Origin: Pseudophaeomoniella oleicola
Lineage: Eukaryota; Ascomycota; Eurotiomycetes; Phaeomoniellales; Phaeomoniellaceae
Reading direction: 5' to 3'
DNA length: 43,263 nucleotides
NCBI GenBank assembly: GCA_003868215.1
Contig: QWDQ01000091.1
Location: 1 to 43,263, forward strand
Within the stretch, counting starts at the first letter, position 1, and every line of letters starts with the position of its first letter. The translations under genes and the position numbers were made by a program. Under the pieces are notes generated by a model, which worked only from the letters and a program-made list of their open reading frames with translations, did not search any database and was not told where the DNA came from. Of this stretch, positions 22,022 to 33,293 are shown piece after piece.

Positions 22022-23791
22022 GAATCAGCGCTTCGTCCGCGACGTCCTTATGGTGCCCAACATTGAATGCGCACGCATCGGACAGGCTATTTGTTTTTCG
22101 CTTTGCACTGATCGGGCAATATTGCGACTACGGCGTATGCATGTACGGGTTGTGCATTAGCGATGGAATCACAGATTTGGTTACTGGGGCGTTGGTCTTC
22201 CGGAAGAGCAGAAGATGTTGTAGATGTTCATTCGTTCTTGCGTTGATTTATTGTACCTACATCCGTCACTACCGCACCCTGCATTTACCTATATTAAAAG
22301 TACGCCAGCCTTCAGACTGTAGGCAGCACGCGACTGTCTTTCCGGGTCGATTGAGCATACCCCTTTAACTATATGGCCTTGATAGGGCTGAGGCATACCC
22401 CTGTCCGTGACAATACCTTTCAATACACTTAGCCAACTCCATGTCAACATTGGGGGCGGCAACATTCAGCGCGCCGAGATAATTACCGTTTCCACGCTTT
22501 TGCGCACTCACTCACTCCCGGCCGAGACAGCAACGGATCAACGATTTCTGCCTGCCTGCCTGCCTTACTGCCTGCTCCTTGGAGGCAAATCGACCACAGG
22601 CACCATTCTTATCCATCCGGACCGTTCAGCAAATTCCAATAGGTGCGGATAACATCGTGACTGGGGAGGGGGAAGGAGTCATATCTAGTTAGGTTTGGTC
22701 CTCCCCGATAAGCATGTATGTCTGGGTCTAGGTCCCTATCTAGACTCACCGATAAATATACTGCATGCAAGTGTTGATACGCTGATAGACGCCTGTCTGC
22801 CTGTGTAGGATTATTTCATAACCCCCCATCCTATCTCTATTTCCGATATGTTACTTATCTATCTATCCTCTGTGCTTGACAACTGGCTTACAAGGAGGGA
22901 CCCAGAGGTGGAAGGAACCGCGAGCCAGACACAGTATACCCGTGCGCCACACAGGGCATGGACACAGCTTAGCCAACAGATCGATCAAAACAGGCGGCGA
23001 ACGAAGGAAGGAAAAGGATTAGGTCGGTTCGGATCGATGAGTCAATGATGTATCTTTTATCATATCGACGCCCCCGTGTATAGAAAGCCGGCCAGTCTAT
23101 CGTCTCGCTGAATGACTACGATGCATGTAACTACACGCTGAGGCAGTAAGTCTACGCAAAGAGATGAATATATTCCTTCGATGTTCTCATGTGTATACCT
23201 AGAGATGGAGAGAGCGAGGGCGTTGCCAAGCTTATTTACCCATCTACGCTTTAACGGTAGTACGGGTGCGGTATCAAAGAGGTGCATGCTAGGCAGAGAG
23301 GTTTTTCTGCTCGGAGAGACGCCATGCTCGTGGCTACGTATACGCCCCTGAATAATGTATGAAGGCTATCAAGATGCTCTGTATTTAGTATGTCGTCGAT
23401 TCGTTGCTGTGGTCCTTTGGGGTGGTTTGTCGGGATAGGTGAGCGGGGGTTAGGTGAGGTTTCTGGTGGGTTGGAGGATGCCCGTATCTAATATATCAAT
23501 TATATTCCGTTGCCGTGGATGACGAAGTTGTATATTATCAGAGAATATACATCAATGAAATACCTTCCGAGCATTCGACCTGTCATGTGATGATATCACG
23601 TATACAGCAATGCATGCTGGTCCCAGGGTCGACTACAATGCCGAGCACGAGCAAGGTTGAATCAGATCTATTATGGACAATTGAAAATGAAGTCACTGGA
23701 TTCCTACCAGTGTTGGTCAATGCTGCATGCCGATCGTCACAGCGATGAGAGGAGAGGACACGCCCTCAGACAAATGGGCTGCAACATATGA
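22022..23791. other. Intergenic region downstream of NmrA-like gene
   Basis: No supported gene. It includes a CTGCCTGC-type simple stretch near 22550 and TATC repeats near 22857. Short open frames at 22407-22652, 22848-23048 and 23515-23748 carry no family signal. Confidence 0.45.
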
Positions 23792-24330
23792 CGCCATGCA
23801 ACAGAGCCGGGGTATGCACTGCGATCCCTTCATTACCACCTGCAGCAGCAGCCTCTCTCTGATCTCAACAAAGACTCCAGCTCAGTAGTAAGCACTTACC
23901 ACGTTGCAGCCTATCCTGTAGGACTTGGCATCGCCGCTGCCAACCGCGACTTGCAGTATCCCAGTTCAAACTACCAAACCCTTATGCACGTTTTCCCTTG
24001 GCTCCTACCAGTAAGTAAACGAGCAATCGACGATCAGCATTATATTGCTCCTGCACTCTTCAGCACGGCCCCCTGGCATGGATAATGTGTGCTCAGCTCG
24101 TGCGGAATAGTCCGGGGAAATCGCCCTGCAACTGTAAGTCATATCACAGGTTGGAGACGAGCAGAGAAGATCAGAGCACGGATAAATGGATGCAGCTGGC
24201 ATGCATGCATTGCGGATGGGGACAATGGACTATCGATGCTTGTACCATGGTACGCATCATGTTCGCCCAGCTCGTTGCCTACAGGAATGTACCGAAGGTG
24301 CGAGGGATGCCAATAATTGGACAAAGGTAG
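23792..24330 (+). CDS. Candidate two-exon gene fragment, unrecognised
   Basis: An open stretch at 23792-24010 (73 codons) ends in YQTLMHVFPWLLP exactly before a GTAAGT donor. A 53-base stretch ends TTCAG at 24063, and the frame continues open and in phase to 24330 (89 codons including stop). The joined peptide is plausibly folded (TYHVAAYPVGLGIAAANRD, then HGPLAWIMCAQLVRN). The 5' end is missing: a TGA at 23789 lies upstream and there is no good ATG, so an earlier exon, or a decayed gene, is required. A second GTAAGT at about 24136 could shorten exon 2. I recognise no family. Both in-phase frames plus consensus splice sites are the only support. Confidence 0.25.
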
Positions 24331-25711
24331 ACAAGACAAGGGCATCTCCACTCTGTCCTTGGCTCTGCGACCTGTTGCCTACAGTTACATCTACACAATA
24401 TTTCCCTTGTTCATCTTGTTTCACACTACTTACTTACTATGGTATATGCCGCGACTCGCAGCCACGAACGCTGCTGCTCGGCTGTCTCCATTGCCCCCCT
24501 CACTCGCCGAGTCGCCCTTTTCCATGCTGAGTACTACGTAGTACTATGTACACAGTGGTAGTAACAAGAACCCCCCACCACCGAAACCCCGACGATCAGC
24601 GGAGCGGACAAGCAAAACACTATGCAGCAAAGAAAGGTTTGGGGCCGACTCGGCGAGGGGGACAAGGGCCACCGCGAGACCGAAGCTCGGACACGAGGAG
24701 TGGAGTGGAGTTGGTGTCTCGGTGTCTCGAGAGCGTCTTGGTGTCTGACATTGAACTCTTGAGAAAAAAAAAAAGGGTGGAGTATATTTGATACCCGTGA
24801 TAGCATCTACTGCCGTACAATGTTCTTAACCCCAGAGCTCAAAACAAATGACAGCAACATACTGGAATCAGCAAGCTGCTTCAATCCCATGTGAACGCCT
24901 GCAGGCATCTGTGAAACTCTATACCGATACTACGAGCGAGACTAGTCACCATCCATGAAAGAAAAACCCCTCGTCCCCGAAATTCTAGGTTGATCAGGCG
25001 GCGCTATGTGCCTGCCTGCCTACCTAGTATGATAATTCCGGGGTAGAGAAGGAGGAGAAGAAGAAGAAGAAGAGAAAAAGTCCGGGGGAGATTGGGGGGT
25101 GGGCTAGCCGTCGTTCGGGCCGAATCTACCGCTGGTCGTAGAGGAAGGAGGAGGAGGAGGAGGGGGAGGGGGAGAAGAGTTGTGAAATCTGGGGTTAGGA
25201 TGCTGGAGCATGTTTGTGATCAGAAAGGTAATGTTCTATAGGGGGGGTTGATGCCGGAGTTGGAGGCAAGGGTTTTGTTTGGAAGGGAATACAATGTAGA
25301 CGACGATGATATGATCTTTTGGAAAAGTAGTCTCAAAACTTTGTATATTGATAAAATTTTTTTTGGTATTGATTTTCTAAAGTAACAATTCTATGATCGT
25401 GACATCGTGGATCTTCTCTTGGAAGAAAACTCACTCTCAAATTATGCGTCTCTCTCCCCTTCTCGTACTGTCCTCTGTACCTGTAGATTGCTCGGTATGT
25501 ATTCGGGAGCTTATGGTCGTAAGCTGTGCAAAACAGTTTCGCTGTAGGGGGAATGTTTTTGGAAAGAAATATTTGAAATATTTGGTGTTATAATCGAATC
25601 ACAAGGCAAGTGAATGATCAAATCCAAGTTCCGCTATGAACGCCGATGGTTGAAGGAATGCCGAACGCCGTGACCCGTTACATTTGACGTCGAATGGTCG
25701 TGGAGGAAGTT
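24331..25711. other. Intergenic region with GA-rich simple repeats
   Basis: No gene supported. It includes a 14-bp perfect palindrome at 24531-24544, an AAG/GGA-rich stretch at about 25046-25077, and a GAG/GGA stretch at about 25141-25173. The right part is the 3' flank of the minus-strand HAD gene. Confidence 0.5.
24531..24544. repeat. 14-bp palindrome GTACTACGTAGTAC
   Basis: Perfect palindrome, an extended copy of the TACTACGTAGTA element seen at 5341 and 5513. Confidence 0.85.
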
Positions 25712-27130
25712 TCACTCGTTGATGGCTACGCCGTTCATGGGAACAGTGTGCACGGTTTTCTCTTTCATTTGTCGGTCCCATTCTCTGCTTATGCCGTGCT
25801 TGACAGCGTCAAGAACAGTGTCGACCGTCATCTTGGGAGTATATTTGGGCTTGGTACCTTCCTGGAACACGCCGGTACGCACCAAAATGCTGTACCAGGT
25901 GTTCTTGCTTTCTGGGCTGTCGTTGAATTCGTTTGTCCCTCTGATATCTGATTCAGGGGTGTCACCAACAAAGTAGACTGTTTGTGGAGGCTTGTTGATG
26001 CCAAAAGTATCCTTCCGCCACTGTTGGAGAAGACGAGTAGCGAATTGGAATGTACCAAGTTGTGGTTTTCCAAAGGCAATGGTCTTCAACTCTGTGCCTG
26101 TGATAGCTTTGAACATGGCCTCAAGAGAAGTGCGGAGAGCGCCCATGCCAATACGAGTGTGCTCATGAGAGGTTGCCCAGACCATGTCGTTGTGAGCAAA
26201 GAAGACTGGTGGACCTTCATCGAAAGTCGCGGACCGTGTACCTAGCCTTCCTTTCTTCGACATACAGAGGTCGAGAATGATCTGTTGGTCACCGGCCCAG
26301 TCACGGGAATCAGCGAAGACAAAAATGGCCTCGATTTCGGTTTCAGCAAAATTGCGCCTTCGGGAGTTTCTCAACTCTTCCTCTGTAAGATTGCGGAATG
26401 GGGTTGTGTCCTTGTTGTCTTTGATGATATCTCCTGGGGTGACAACATCCTTGAAACCGTAACCTTCGGCTACGTGTCGACATTTCTCGCCTTCACCTCC
26501 AACTACGAGGACTGTGTTGTATTTCTCCGCCATCTCCCGCATTGGCGTATGACCACAGATAAATTGACCAGGCGAGACTTCGAGTTCGAGTTGCTTTGAC
26601 AACTGAATGCATCGTTCTTCCTCGGTCTTGCCACCACCGTTTGTAACGAAAATGTAAGGACTACGTGTCTGATTAGTATGCGAAACAGACAGAAGTAAAC
26701 ACAGAAATTACACTTTGATGCCATATTCATTCGCTCCATTGAGAGCCTTCATAGCTTCTACCGCTTCCGGAATGGCCTCGCCTCCTCGAATCAAGACTCC
26801 ATCAATATCGAAGGCGAATGCATACCGATCCGTGATCTTGTGATGTCCAGATTCCTGCTCCGGAGTGGTCGCACCGGTTGAGACGCTTGGTGACTCTTCC
26901 TCCACAGGAGATATGTCGCCAGACTTCAGTTCTGCGAGATGATGCTTCGCCATCTCCATTGCCATAGCAGTCTCAGAGCCTTGTCCAGGTACATCTACCT
27001 CGTTGTCTGGAGCGACCGTGGTAGGGCCATAGAACAAATCCGCACGTTCAGCCTTCATACTTGATAGACGGTGAGGCTTGGGTCTCTCTGGAGCGGCCAA
27101 GCTGTCCTTAGGTTGGGTGGAGGAAGACAT
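25712..27130 (-). CDS. CECR5/HDHD5-like HAD-superfamily protein
   Basis: Two exons, 27130-26712 and 26660-25712, give 455 residues; the split codon 140 (Val) rejoins across an intron with ends GTAATT and GTAG. HAD motif I is FDIDGVLI (Asp 108 and Asp 110), motif II is VTNGGG at about 145, the lysine motif lies in FGKPQ (about 337), and motif IV is GDTPESDIRG (from 372). This matches the subclass IIA cap type, as in yeast YKR070W and human CECR5, which are mitochondrial proteins of uncertain substrate. The first 100 residues are hydrophilic and low in complexity, longer than in the yeast protein; a clear presequence is not visible. All four catalytic motifs are present, so phosphatase activity is possible. 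A TATATA is 66 bases upstream of the start. Family assignment is firm, substrate unknown. Confidence 0.92.
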
Positions 27131-28865
27131 CTTGGGTTCGTGTGAGATGAAATGAAGAAGATTTTTGGATGTAGAAGCGTAGACAGAGTAGCAAGTATAT
27201 AATGTCGAGGTAGGTGGGAAGTGAGAAACAGAGGACGCCTCGGGTACGTTTGGAATATAAGCAGGATACTGTAGAATGAAGGATATGACAACACTTCCAC
27301 ACGTGGGGTGGAATGCCTAGTGGAGCGGAATATTGCAAGCGTGGAGATCGAGATCAGACACCGATCTGAACGGGCAGAGAAAGATGGAAAGAGACAACGA
27401 AAATCGGGCGGGGGGAATCTGGGGTTATCACAGGAATATATACAAAATCATGAAGTTACAAAGACTGTTGCTGACGTGTACCAGTTGAGCCCGTCCTTCC
27501 TAAACAGAGTTGTCCTTTGAAGAGACCAGGCGAAGTGTAGCTGACCTAGAGTTGCACGGAAGGCGAACAAAAGGAATAGCCTCCGGATAGAGTCAAGCAG
27601 GGAGTTTGAACCAAGTGGGGTGATAGGGTCGCAGGGGCCTTTTGCGACTCGCGAGCATGTGGTGGCATTTGTGATGGTGATGGTGATGACGTTAATTGTT
27701 ACAGTCCTTCGCGTCGAGGACTGAGCGATGTGACCGAGAACGGGACAAGGTATAGGATGTACTACGATATCTTACCAATGATAAGATAGAGGCACAGGAT
27801 TTCGTGATTCATGGTTTTGATTGTGCGTTACTTGGGGACAGCCCTCGAGCCAAACAACCAGTGGAGTCGATTTGAGTGTCACCAACGAGAAATGTTAGGA
27901 ACGACACGAGTTTGTCCTTTCAAATCAGAGACTTTCAAATTCTGTTCTGGATCCGCTAAAAGGGTCTGATGGAGATTTTCTCTGTCGCCATCGACCAATC
28001 AAGCCTTATCAGCGCCCCTGATCATAATGGGTATAGTTTCGGCCGGTTGTTGTCGAGTTGAGATTTTCGCCGGAGGCTCAAACGTTTTCGCGCGATCTAG
28101 GCAAGATGACGTCTTGGAAATCGACGGCTCGCTTTTGAAGGCCCAGTAATGTCTCGACGGACTCCATTCCCTAGATAACTCGACAGGGAAATTGGTGCGA
28201 TGCGACAGTTGGTATTTTCACTAAGGCTGGCCGCCCGCCAGTTGGACCAACTACCGTAGTATGAGGGCAATTGTTGCTTCCTTTCGTGCTTGCTTCGACA
28301 GGCAACCTCGGTAGAGGCAAATTCCGAAACTTTGGGTCATTGAAGATACCATATGTGGCTGATTACAGTATGCAGACATCAATCAAACCAGCGGTGATCG
28401 ACTAGCAGCGAGGCAGCAACAGTTGTTTATCACATGTATGGCTGATATCCTTGCTTGTCGATTACCGACTTTGCTCTGGTGCTGACACGCTATCAAGCCA
28501 AGTCATTATCGGCCGCGTCAAGCAAACTGGCCTGAGTGGCATCAGCTGGGGCCAACAAGGGACGTCGATTGGATGAGATATCCCGTTGACTCTGTTGATA
28601 GCTCGATAAGCAATCAATTCATCGCTGACGACGTCCATGCAGTAATCCTGAGTCGAAGTCCAGTGTGTCGGATGTATGACCCTACACTGCAAGTAGTTTG
28701 GCCGGTTCGATAGCGTCAAGACGGCCGTACTACATAGTACGTAGTAGCTTCGTGGGCATTAGTAGTAGAAGTAATAGCGTCGCAATCTGCCTCGTTCAAC
28801 CCTTCCCTCCCCTCATTAATTGATGAAGTCGAGTACGTCGTACAGTATATCGGCTTTTCGCAAAT
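27131..28865. other. Upstream region of the HAD gene
   Basis: 1.7 kb with no supported gene. The part next to 27130 is the promoter of the HAD gene. A TGATGG-type stretch occurs near 27675, and a TACTACATAGTACGTAGTAG double palindrome lies at about 28729-28748. Confidence 0.45.
27196..27201 (-). promoter_or_regulatory. TATA-like element of the HAD gene
   Basis: TATATA 66 bases upstream of the ATG at 27130. Close spacing implies a short leader if it is used. Confidence 0.3.
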
Positions 28866-29500
28866 ATGTCCAAGCGCCTTCGTCTAAATTTGGCAAAGAC
28901 CATGAGGAGGTTGTATACCCTGAGTGAGGCCCAAGCGGTCCTGCGGGAATTACTTCATACCCTCGAAGAGCGATATCTTACTTTAGCAGGGCGGCAATCT
29001 ATCCAAGTCGACCGGTTCATTGTCATCGAGCGAGTCTTTCGACCAAACGGAGGTTTCCATGGCATATTCTCGCTGAGCCCGCTTTGTGAATAGGTGTGAG
29101 AGTCCGCTAGGTATGAATCTGCTTATTGAGTCGATGACACAGCGTGGAAGAAGGCAGAAGACATTTCTTGAACATGGAAAAAGAGATGCACTCGCTCAAA
29201 CGGCAAGTTGATGTATTACTCCATACAACTATAGGGAGGCACGGCCATGTCGCGGACGCTGTGTGCATCATGATCACTAGTTTATGCGACGATGACTACC
29301 ATGTACTTTCTGCCTCCCACCTAGGGAATAGTCTACATTCTCCACGTCGCCTGACTGACAAGGTTCAAAGTCTCAGTGAACCAGACGTAGTCCCCTGTCA
29401 CTATCTGGAAGATAAATCATCCTACACACATGCATGCACACCGTCGCTCTATGGCATAGCTGAAGGAGGCCAATGGATGAGTGTGCGTTGCGCCTTATAA
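28866..29500 (+). CDS. Candidate small gene (two adjacent open frames), unrecognised
   Basis: An ATG at 28866 opens a 75-codon frame with a helical, charged start (MSKRLRLNLAKTMRR, then LSEAQAVLRELLHTLEERY). After 50 bases a second open frame, 29144-29500 (118 codons), begins HFLNMEKEMHSLKRQVDVLL and ends 30 bases before the converging Cic1-type stop. Composition on this strand is more protein-like than on the reverse. The two could be exons of one gene, but no good consensus donor with matching phase was found; GTTTCC at 29057 and GTTCAT at about 29015 are weak. No family recognised. It could also be two unrelated chance frames or a decayed gene. Confidence 0.25.
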
Positions 29501-29504
29501 CCCC

Positions 29505-29515
29505 GGATTCGAACC
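29505..29515 (-). other. Isolated B-box-like motif (GGTTCGAATCC)
   Basis: An exact tRNA B-box consensus on the minus strand, in the convergent gap just after the Cic1-type stop. No A box, acceptor stem or properly pairing T stem surrounds it, so it is not a tRNA gene. It may be a TFIIIC-only site or chance. Confidence 0.25.
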
Positions 29516-29529
29516 ACAACTGGGATTGG

Positions 29530-30760
29530 TTACTCAGATAACGCCTTTTGTTTTAACCCTTTCAGCTTTTCCTTTCGAGCCACTTCTAAGGCTTTGTCTT
29601 CGTGCTTCTTTTCTTGAGCCTTCGTACGTTTCGCTCTGTCTTTGTCACCTTCCAATCTATGCTTGATCTTTCTCTTCTGGCCCCTGTCCTCTGTGTCTTC
29701 AGCGGCAGCCCCAATTTGTTTCACAGCTTCCTTCGCTCCACCAATTACGTCTTCGAGCACCACGTCCTCATTCTCATCAGCCCATAGTTCGTCAGCTAGC
29801 CATATCGGCATGGCGGCGGTATTAGGCCCTTTGATGTGAATTGCTTTGACGTTCCTCCACCCCTTGACAATATATTTCTCAGTCACTGCCTTCACCACGG
29901 CTCCGATATTGTCTGATAGCTGCTGAGGCGTGAAAGATGTCTTTCCGACCTTGAGCGCAGCACTTGCACCCGGCTTTATACTGATTGGTATGCAGGCCAA
30001 TGCCTTTTCGATCTCTTTCGCTACGATCCCAGGTGGAGCCACAGCGGCATACTGTTCTTCTTTGTTCTTCGTTACCCCAGGCTTCTTGTCGGATTTGATG
30101 GTCTTTCCGGACTCATCTCTCTCAACTCGTGCAATGCTAATGGGAATAGGCCGCTTCCCATGGCTCTTGTAGAATACCTTTCCCAGTGTTTCAATTAACC
30201 TTAGAATAACCCTGTCATCTGCGAGGAAAATGTCATGTTCGTTCAGCAGCTGGCGCCGGGATTCAAAAGTGTGGTATCTGGATTTGAGCTTCGTGTAGCC
30301 AATAATTCTGGTTATTTTTGAGGACAGTTCTGAGGGAAATGACGGATCTGCAACAACATCTTTGACAGCACGCTGGGGATCGGCGGTGATCAGACATATC
30401 GAAATGGAAGAAGAGGTGTTGAGGCTATGGGGGACGGTAATCTTGCCAGGCTTTAAGCGATTCTTGTCGACCATGTGCTGTTTCGTAGTAAGTTGTAGCC
30501 ATACTGGGGTCTCCTCTGCAGAAGAGTCTTCATCTGAGTCATCCTCATCGGCAGCAAGAAGGTTCTTTTTTGCTGATGCTTCTTCAAGACGCTTTTTTTC
30601 CTTTTTCAGATGTTGTAACAGCGCCGAGGAGGCTCTGAGAGTCTATATAAACAATGAGTGACTGGAAGGAATATATGCGATAATCACTTACCTGATCAGG
30701 ATCAAGCTGATATGGAGTATCCGACTTCTTCTGCGAAGTCAGCGCAGTGTTTGGAGCCAT
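29530..30760 (-). CDS. Cic1/Utp30-type ribosomal L1-domain protein
   Basis: Two exons, 30760-30692 and 30642-29530, give 393 residues; the intron (GTAAGT..TATAG) is phase 0. After an N-terminal Lys/Glu helix and an acidic DEDDSDEDSS stretch comes a ribosomal L1-like domain (about residues 85-320), with the segment LLNEHDIFLADDRV and later NVKAIHIKGPNTAAMPIW. The C-terminus is a long Lys/Arg-rich tail with nucleolar-signal character. Yeast relatives Cic1 (Nsa3) and Utp30 act in nucleolar pre-ribosome assembly; the N-terminal helix and overall length fit Cic1 better. It is divergent from the Tos4-type gene over 959 bases. ATG 30760 is preferred to 30811, which would add a non-conserved leader. 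The family is clear; the Cic1 versus Utp30 choice is less certain. Confidence 0.88.
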
Positions 30761-31719
30761 GTTCTTCCACCCTGTACAGAGATCTGAACTTCGTTGCTTG
30801 TGCAGCTGCATCTGCTTTTGAAATTTTGGAGCGCTGAATGAGAAATCTCAAAAAATTGTCGGTGAGTCGGCGTTTAGCGATATACAGCCCCGCATGACTT
30901 TACCTAAGTTGACCTGCTTCTAGATCGTCCAGACGCGGAGGAGATCAATTGAGATCTCTTTACTACTACATCAACAAACTAATTAGGATTCACGTCTTCT
31001 CTCTTCTCTGTGACAAGAGGCATGTGCAGGAGCAGCAAGACGGCATTGAAGATGACGTGAAGTACTTACATAGTATCTGCAGAGGTTGATTCGCGTGACA
31101 CGTCGACGAGGCGTTCTGAGTGCAGGCTTCTGTGCTTAATACTGTACGTTACGAGTATGCTTTATGATGCCATACCCGTACCTCGGGCCTCACCTTCTGC
31201 ATCAGGGCCAATCCGATAAATGCATACATATGTAGGTATGTAGCACTCGCCATAGAAGACATCGAAAATTCATATGAAATACACGTTCCCTCAATATGAT
31301 TTAAATCTTTCAATATATATGAAATAATCAAGGTCGCGATTGATCGTTGCAGAAATTTGAGAGTTCTTTGTGGAGCGTGATGCGCAGTGGATTGTTTCTA
31401 ACGCGTCTTCCCTTACTGGCGTGTGAAGCTATTACCAGCCGCCAGCATCACAGACCTAACCCTTCTCTTCTACCTCCCACAGTTGACCTCTTTTCTGACC
31501 TCTTCTCTTTCTACTTGCAGACGACTCAATCAATATGTCGCTCATTGACGTCTTCTGCTACTAATACTTGAACAATGAACTATCTCTGATCATCTGCAGT
31601 ATCCCATTGGTAACCGCGTCTCGAAGCTCAACAGGTTTGGCTCACGCGACGTGCACATCACCGAGGTGTCATCCAGCTTCGAGGCTCGCGTCCTGAAGCT
31701 GAGGACTACCCGAAGCAAT
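30761..31719. promoter_or_regulatory. Divergent promoter, Cic1-type / Tos4-type genes
   Basis: 959 bases. It contains an ACGCGT core at 31401-31406 on the Tos4 side, an ATTCGCGTGACACGTC stretch near 31090, and two short uORFs (31535-31564 and 31575-31589) before the Tos4-type ATG. A CTAAT..CTGCAG sequence at 31560-31597 resembles a 3' splice site, so a leader intron is possible. Confidence 0.5.
31401..31406. promoter_or_regulatory. ACGCGT (MCB-like) upstream of Tos4-type gene
   Basis: Exact palindromic MBF core, 314 bases before the ATG at 31720. Yeast TOS4 is a known G1/S target of SBF/MBF, so this is a plausible functional site; a single copy is weak support. Confidence 0.45.
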
Positions 31720-33293
31720 ATGCCTCCATCACCAGACCGAAATTCCTCGCCACTACCCTCAATCGTCGGCGTGAAACGACGTGCCGTATCCCTTCTTCCG
31801 GCCTTTGACCCTTCTTCATCGCCAGCCCTTCCACGCCCACTGAAACGTTCCCGTGATGCTCTTGCTGATAGCAGAGAATATCCAACGCCTGTACCGACGT
31901 CCTCGACCGCAATACTCACCTCATCACCTTCCAGATTCAATCCTCAGCCTTCTTTCGCGAGATCAGTCTCAGCACTATCGGAACGCGCCCCTCTGTCTGA
32001 CGTCCGATCAATTGACCTTGTTGAAGATGGTACACCGGTGTTGATGGGGAGGTCAAGCGTCTCCTGTGATGTGCAGTTATCTGCCAACCGCTTAATATCC
32101 AGAGTGCATGTGAAGGCCCTCTACAAACCCGCTGTGTCAAGTCTCTCGAAGGACAGAGTGGAAATACATTGCGAAGGATGGAACGGGGTAAAGGTGCATT
32201 GTCTGGGCAAGGCGCACTTCATCCAGAAGGGAGAAGTGTTTACATCAGAGGCGAGGTCCGCTGATATCATGGTTGACGTTCATGATGCTCGTGTGATAGT
32301 TCGATGGCCTGTGAGAAAGGGTGGCTCTGAATCAAGCGAGGCTGCATCGGCATGGGATGAGAACTCTCCTAGGAAGAGTGTATCACCTGCCCGTCGTCAA
32401 CCATTTGCCACAAGCCCTCTTCGACAACGGCAGAGAATTGCTTCCCCAGTATCACCCTCACCAGCTGTCCAAGCTTTGTTAGCTCCTTCGTCACCCTTGC
32501 TAATTCCCCCTCCATCTTCTCCTCCTCCCGTCGATATCTATGAAGACGAGGAATCCGCAGAAGATGAAGTCTCTCCGTCAAATCATGATGCTACCCAGCA
32601 AAGCACTCAGGTATTGACGCAAATTTTCACAGAATCAGATGCTCGACAACGATCTTTGATCACATCTGAAGACAAGGGACAGTCATTGAACACCTCCTTG
32701 ACCGAATCTGCCGAAGACTTTTCGGACCACGACGAAGAAAATGATCCAATCATCCATTCTTTTGGACCATTTGGAGCTAATCTTCTGGGAAGTATGGCAT
32801 CATTTAAAACGTCCGATTCTCCTCGCGCGGCTCCACCAGCACCCAAATCCCCTGCTGCACCCCTCAAAGAGAGCACATCACCGGCACAGTTCTCTTCGCA
32901 GTCCGATCTCTCGCAAATCCAATCTCATATCATCAACCAACTGGCCTTCTCACGGCTGTCATCTACTCCTATCTCAACCATAATTACACACTTGCCGAAC
33001 GGAGACAGCTACAAACGCTCAGAGATTCGGGATTTGATTCTCGGGACTAGATGTATCGGCGAGATTACTCGGGAAGGTAAAGATGCAGCAGGAAAACCCC
33101 TTGAAAGTGAATATTATTACATTCCCGAGGAAGATGAAGATGAGTTGAGAAAGGACGCGGTAGTAAGTAATCTGGGTAGAACAGGGCTGAGAAACTGCCG
33201 CAAACAGCACAAGGTCAGTGAGACTGCGATGTTTCGACATAGTTGGCTAACCTCTATCAGCAATATTACTGGCGCAAGCCTAAGATACGATAG
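31720..33293 (+). CDS. Tos4/Plm2-type FHA-domain protein
   Basis: Two exons, 31720-33213 and 33261-33293, give 508 residues. The 47-base intron (GTCAGT..CAG) adds the conserved end QYYWRKPK after RKQHK; without it a wrong tail would be read. A forkhead-associated domain spans about residues 95-190 with GRSS (110-113), SRVHV (from 127) and WNGVKV. FHA domains bind phosphothreonine. A Ser/Pro-rich linker follows, then a conserved C-terminal region (INQLAFSRLSSTPISTI, then ESEYYYIPEEDEDELRK). Budding-yeast Tos4 and Plm2 are nuclear G1/S checkpoint-linked chromatin proteins. The frame is open back to 31579, and a leader exon could add about 40 residues, but the first in-frame ATG is 31720. An ACGCGT lies upstream. 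Confidence 0.88.

Noticed and set aside
29480-29560. tRNA gene suggested by the GGTTCGAATCC string
   Set aside because: T stem pairs poorly, and no A box, anticodon arm or acceptor stem is present.
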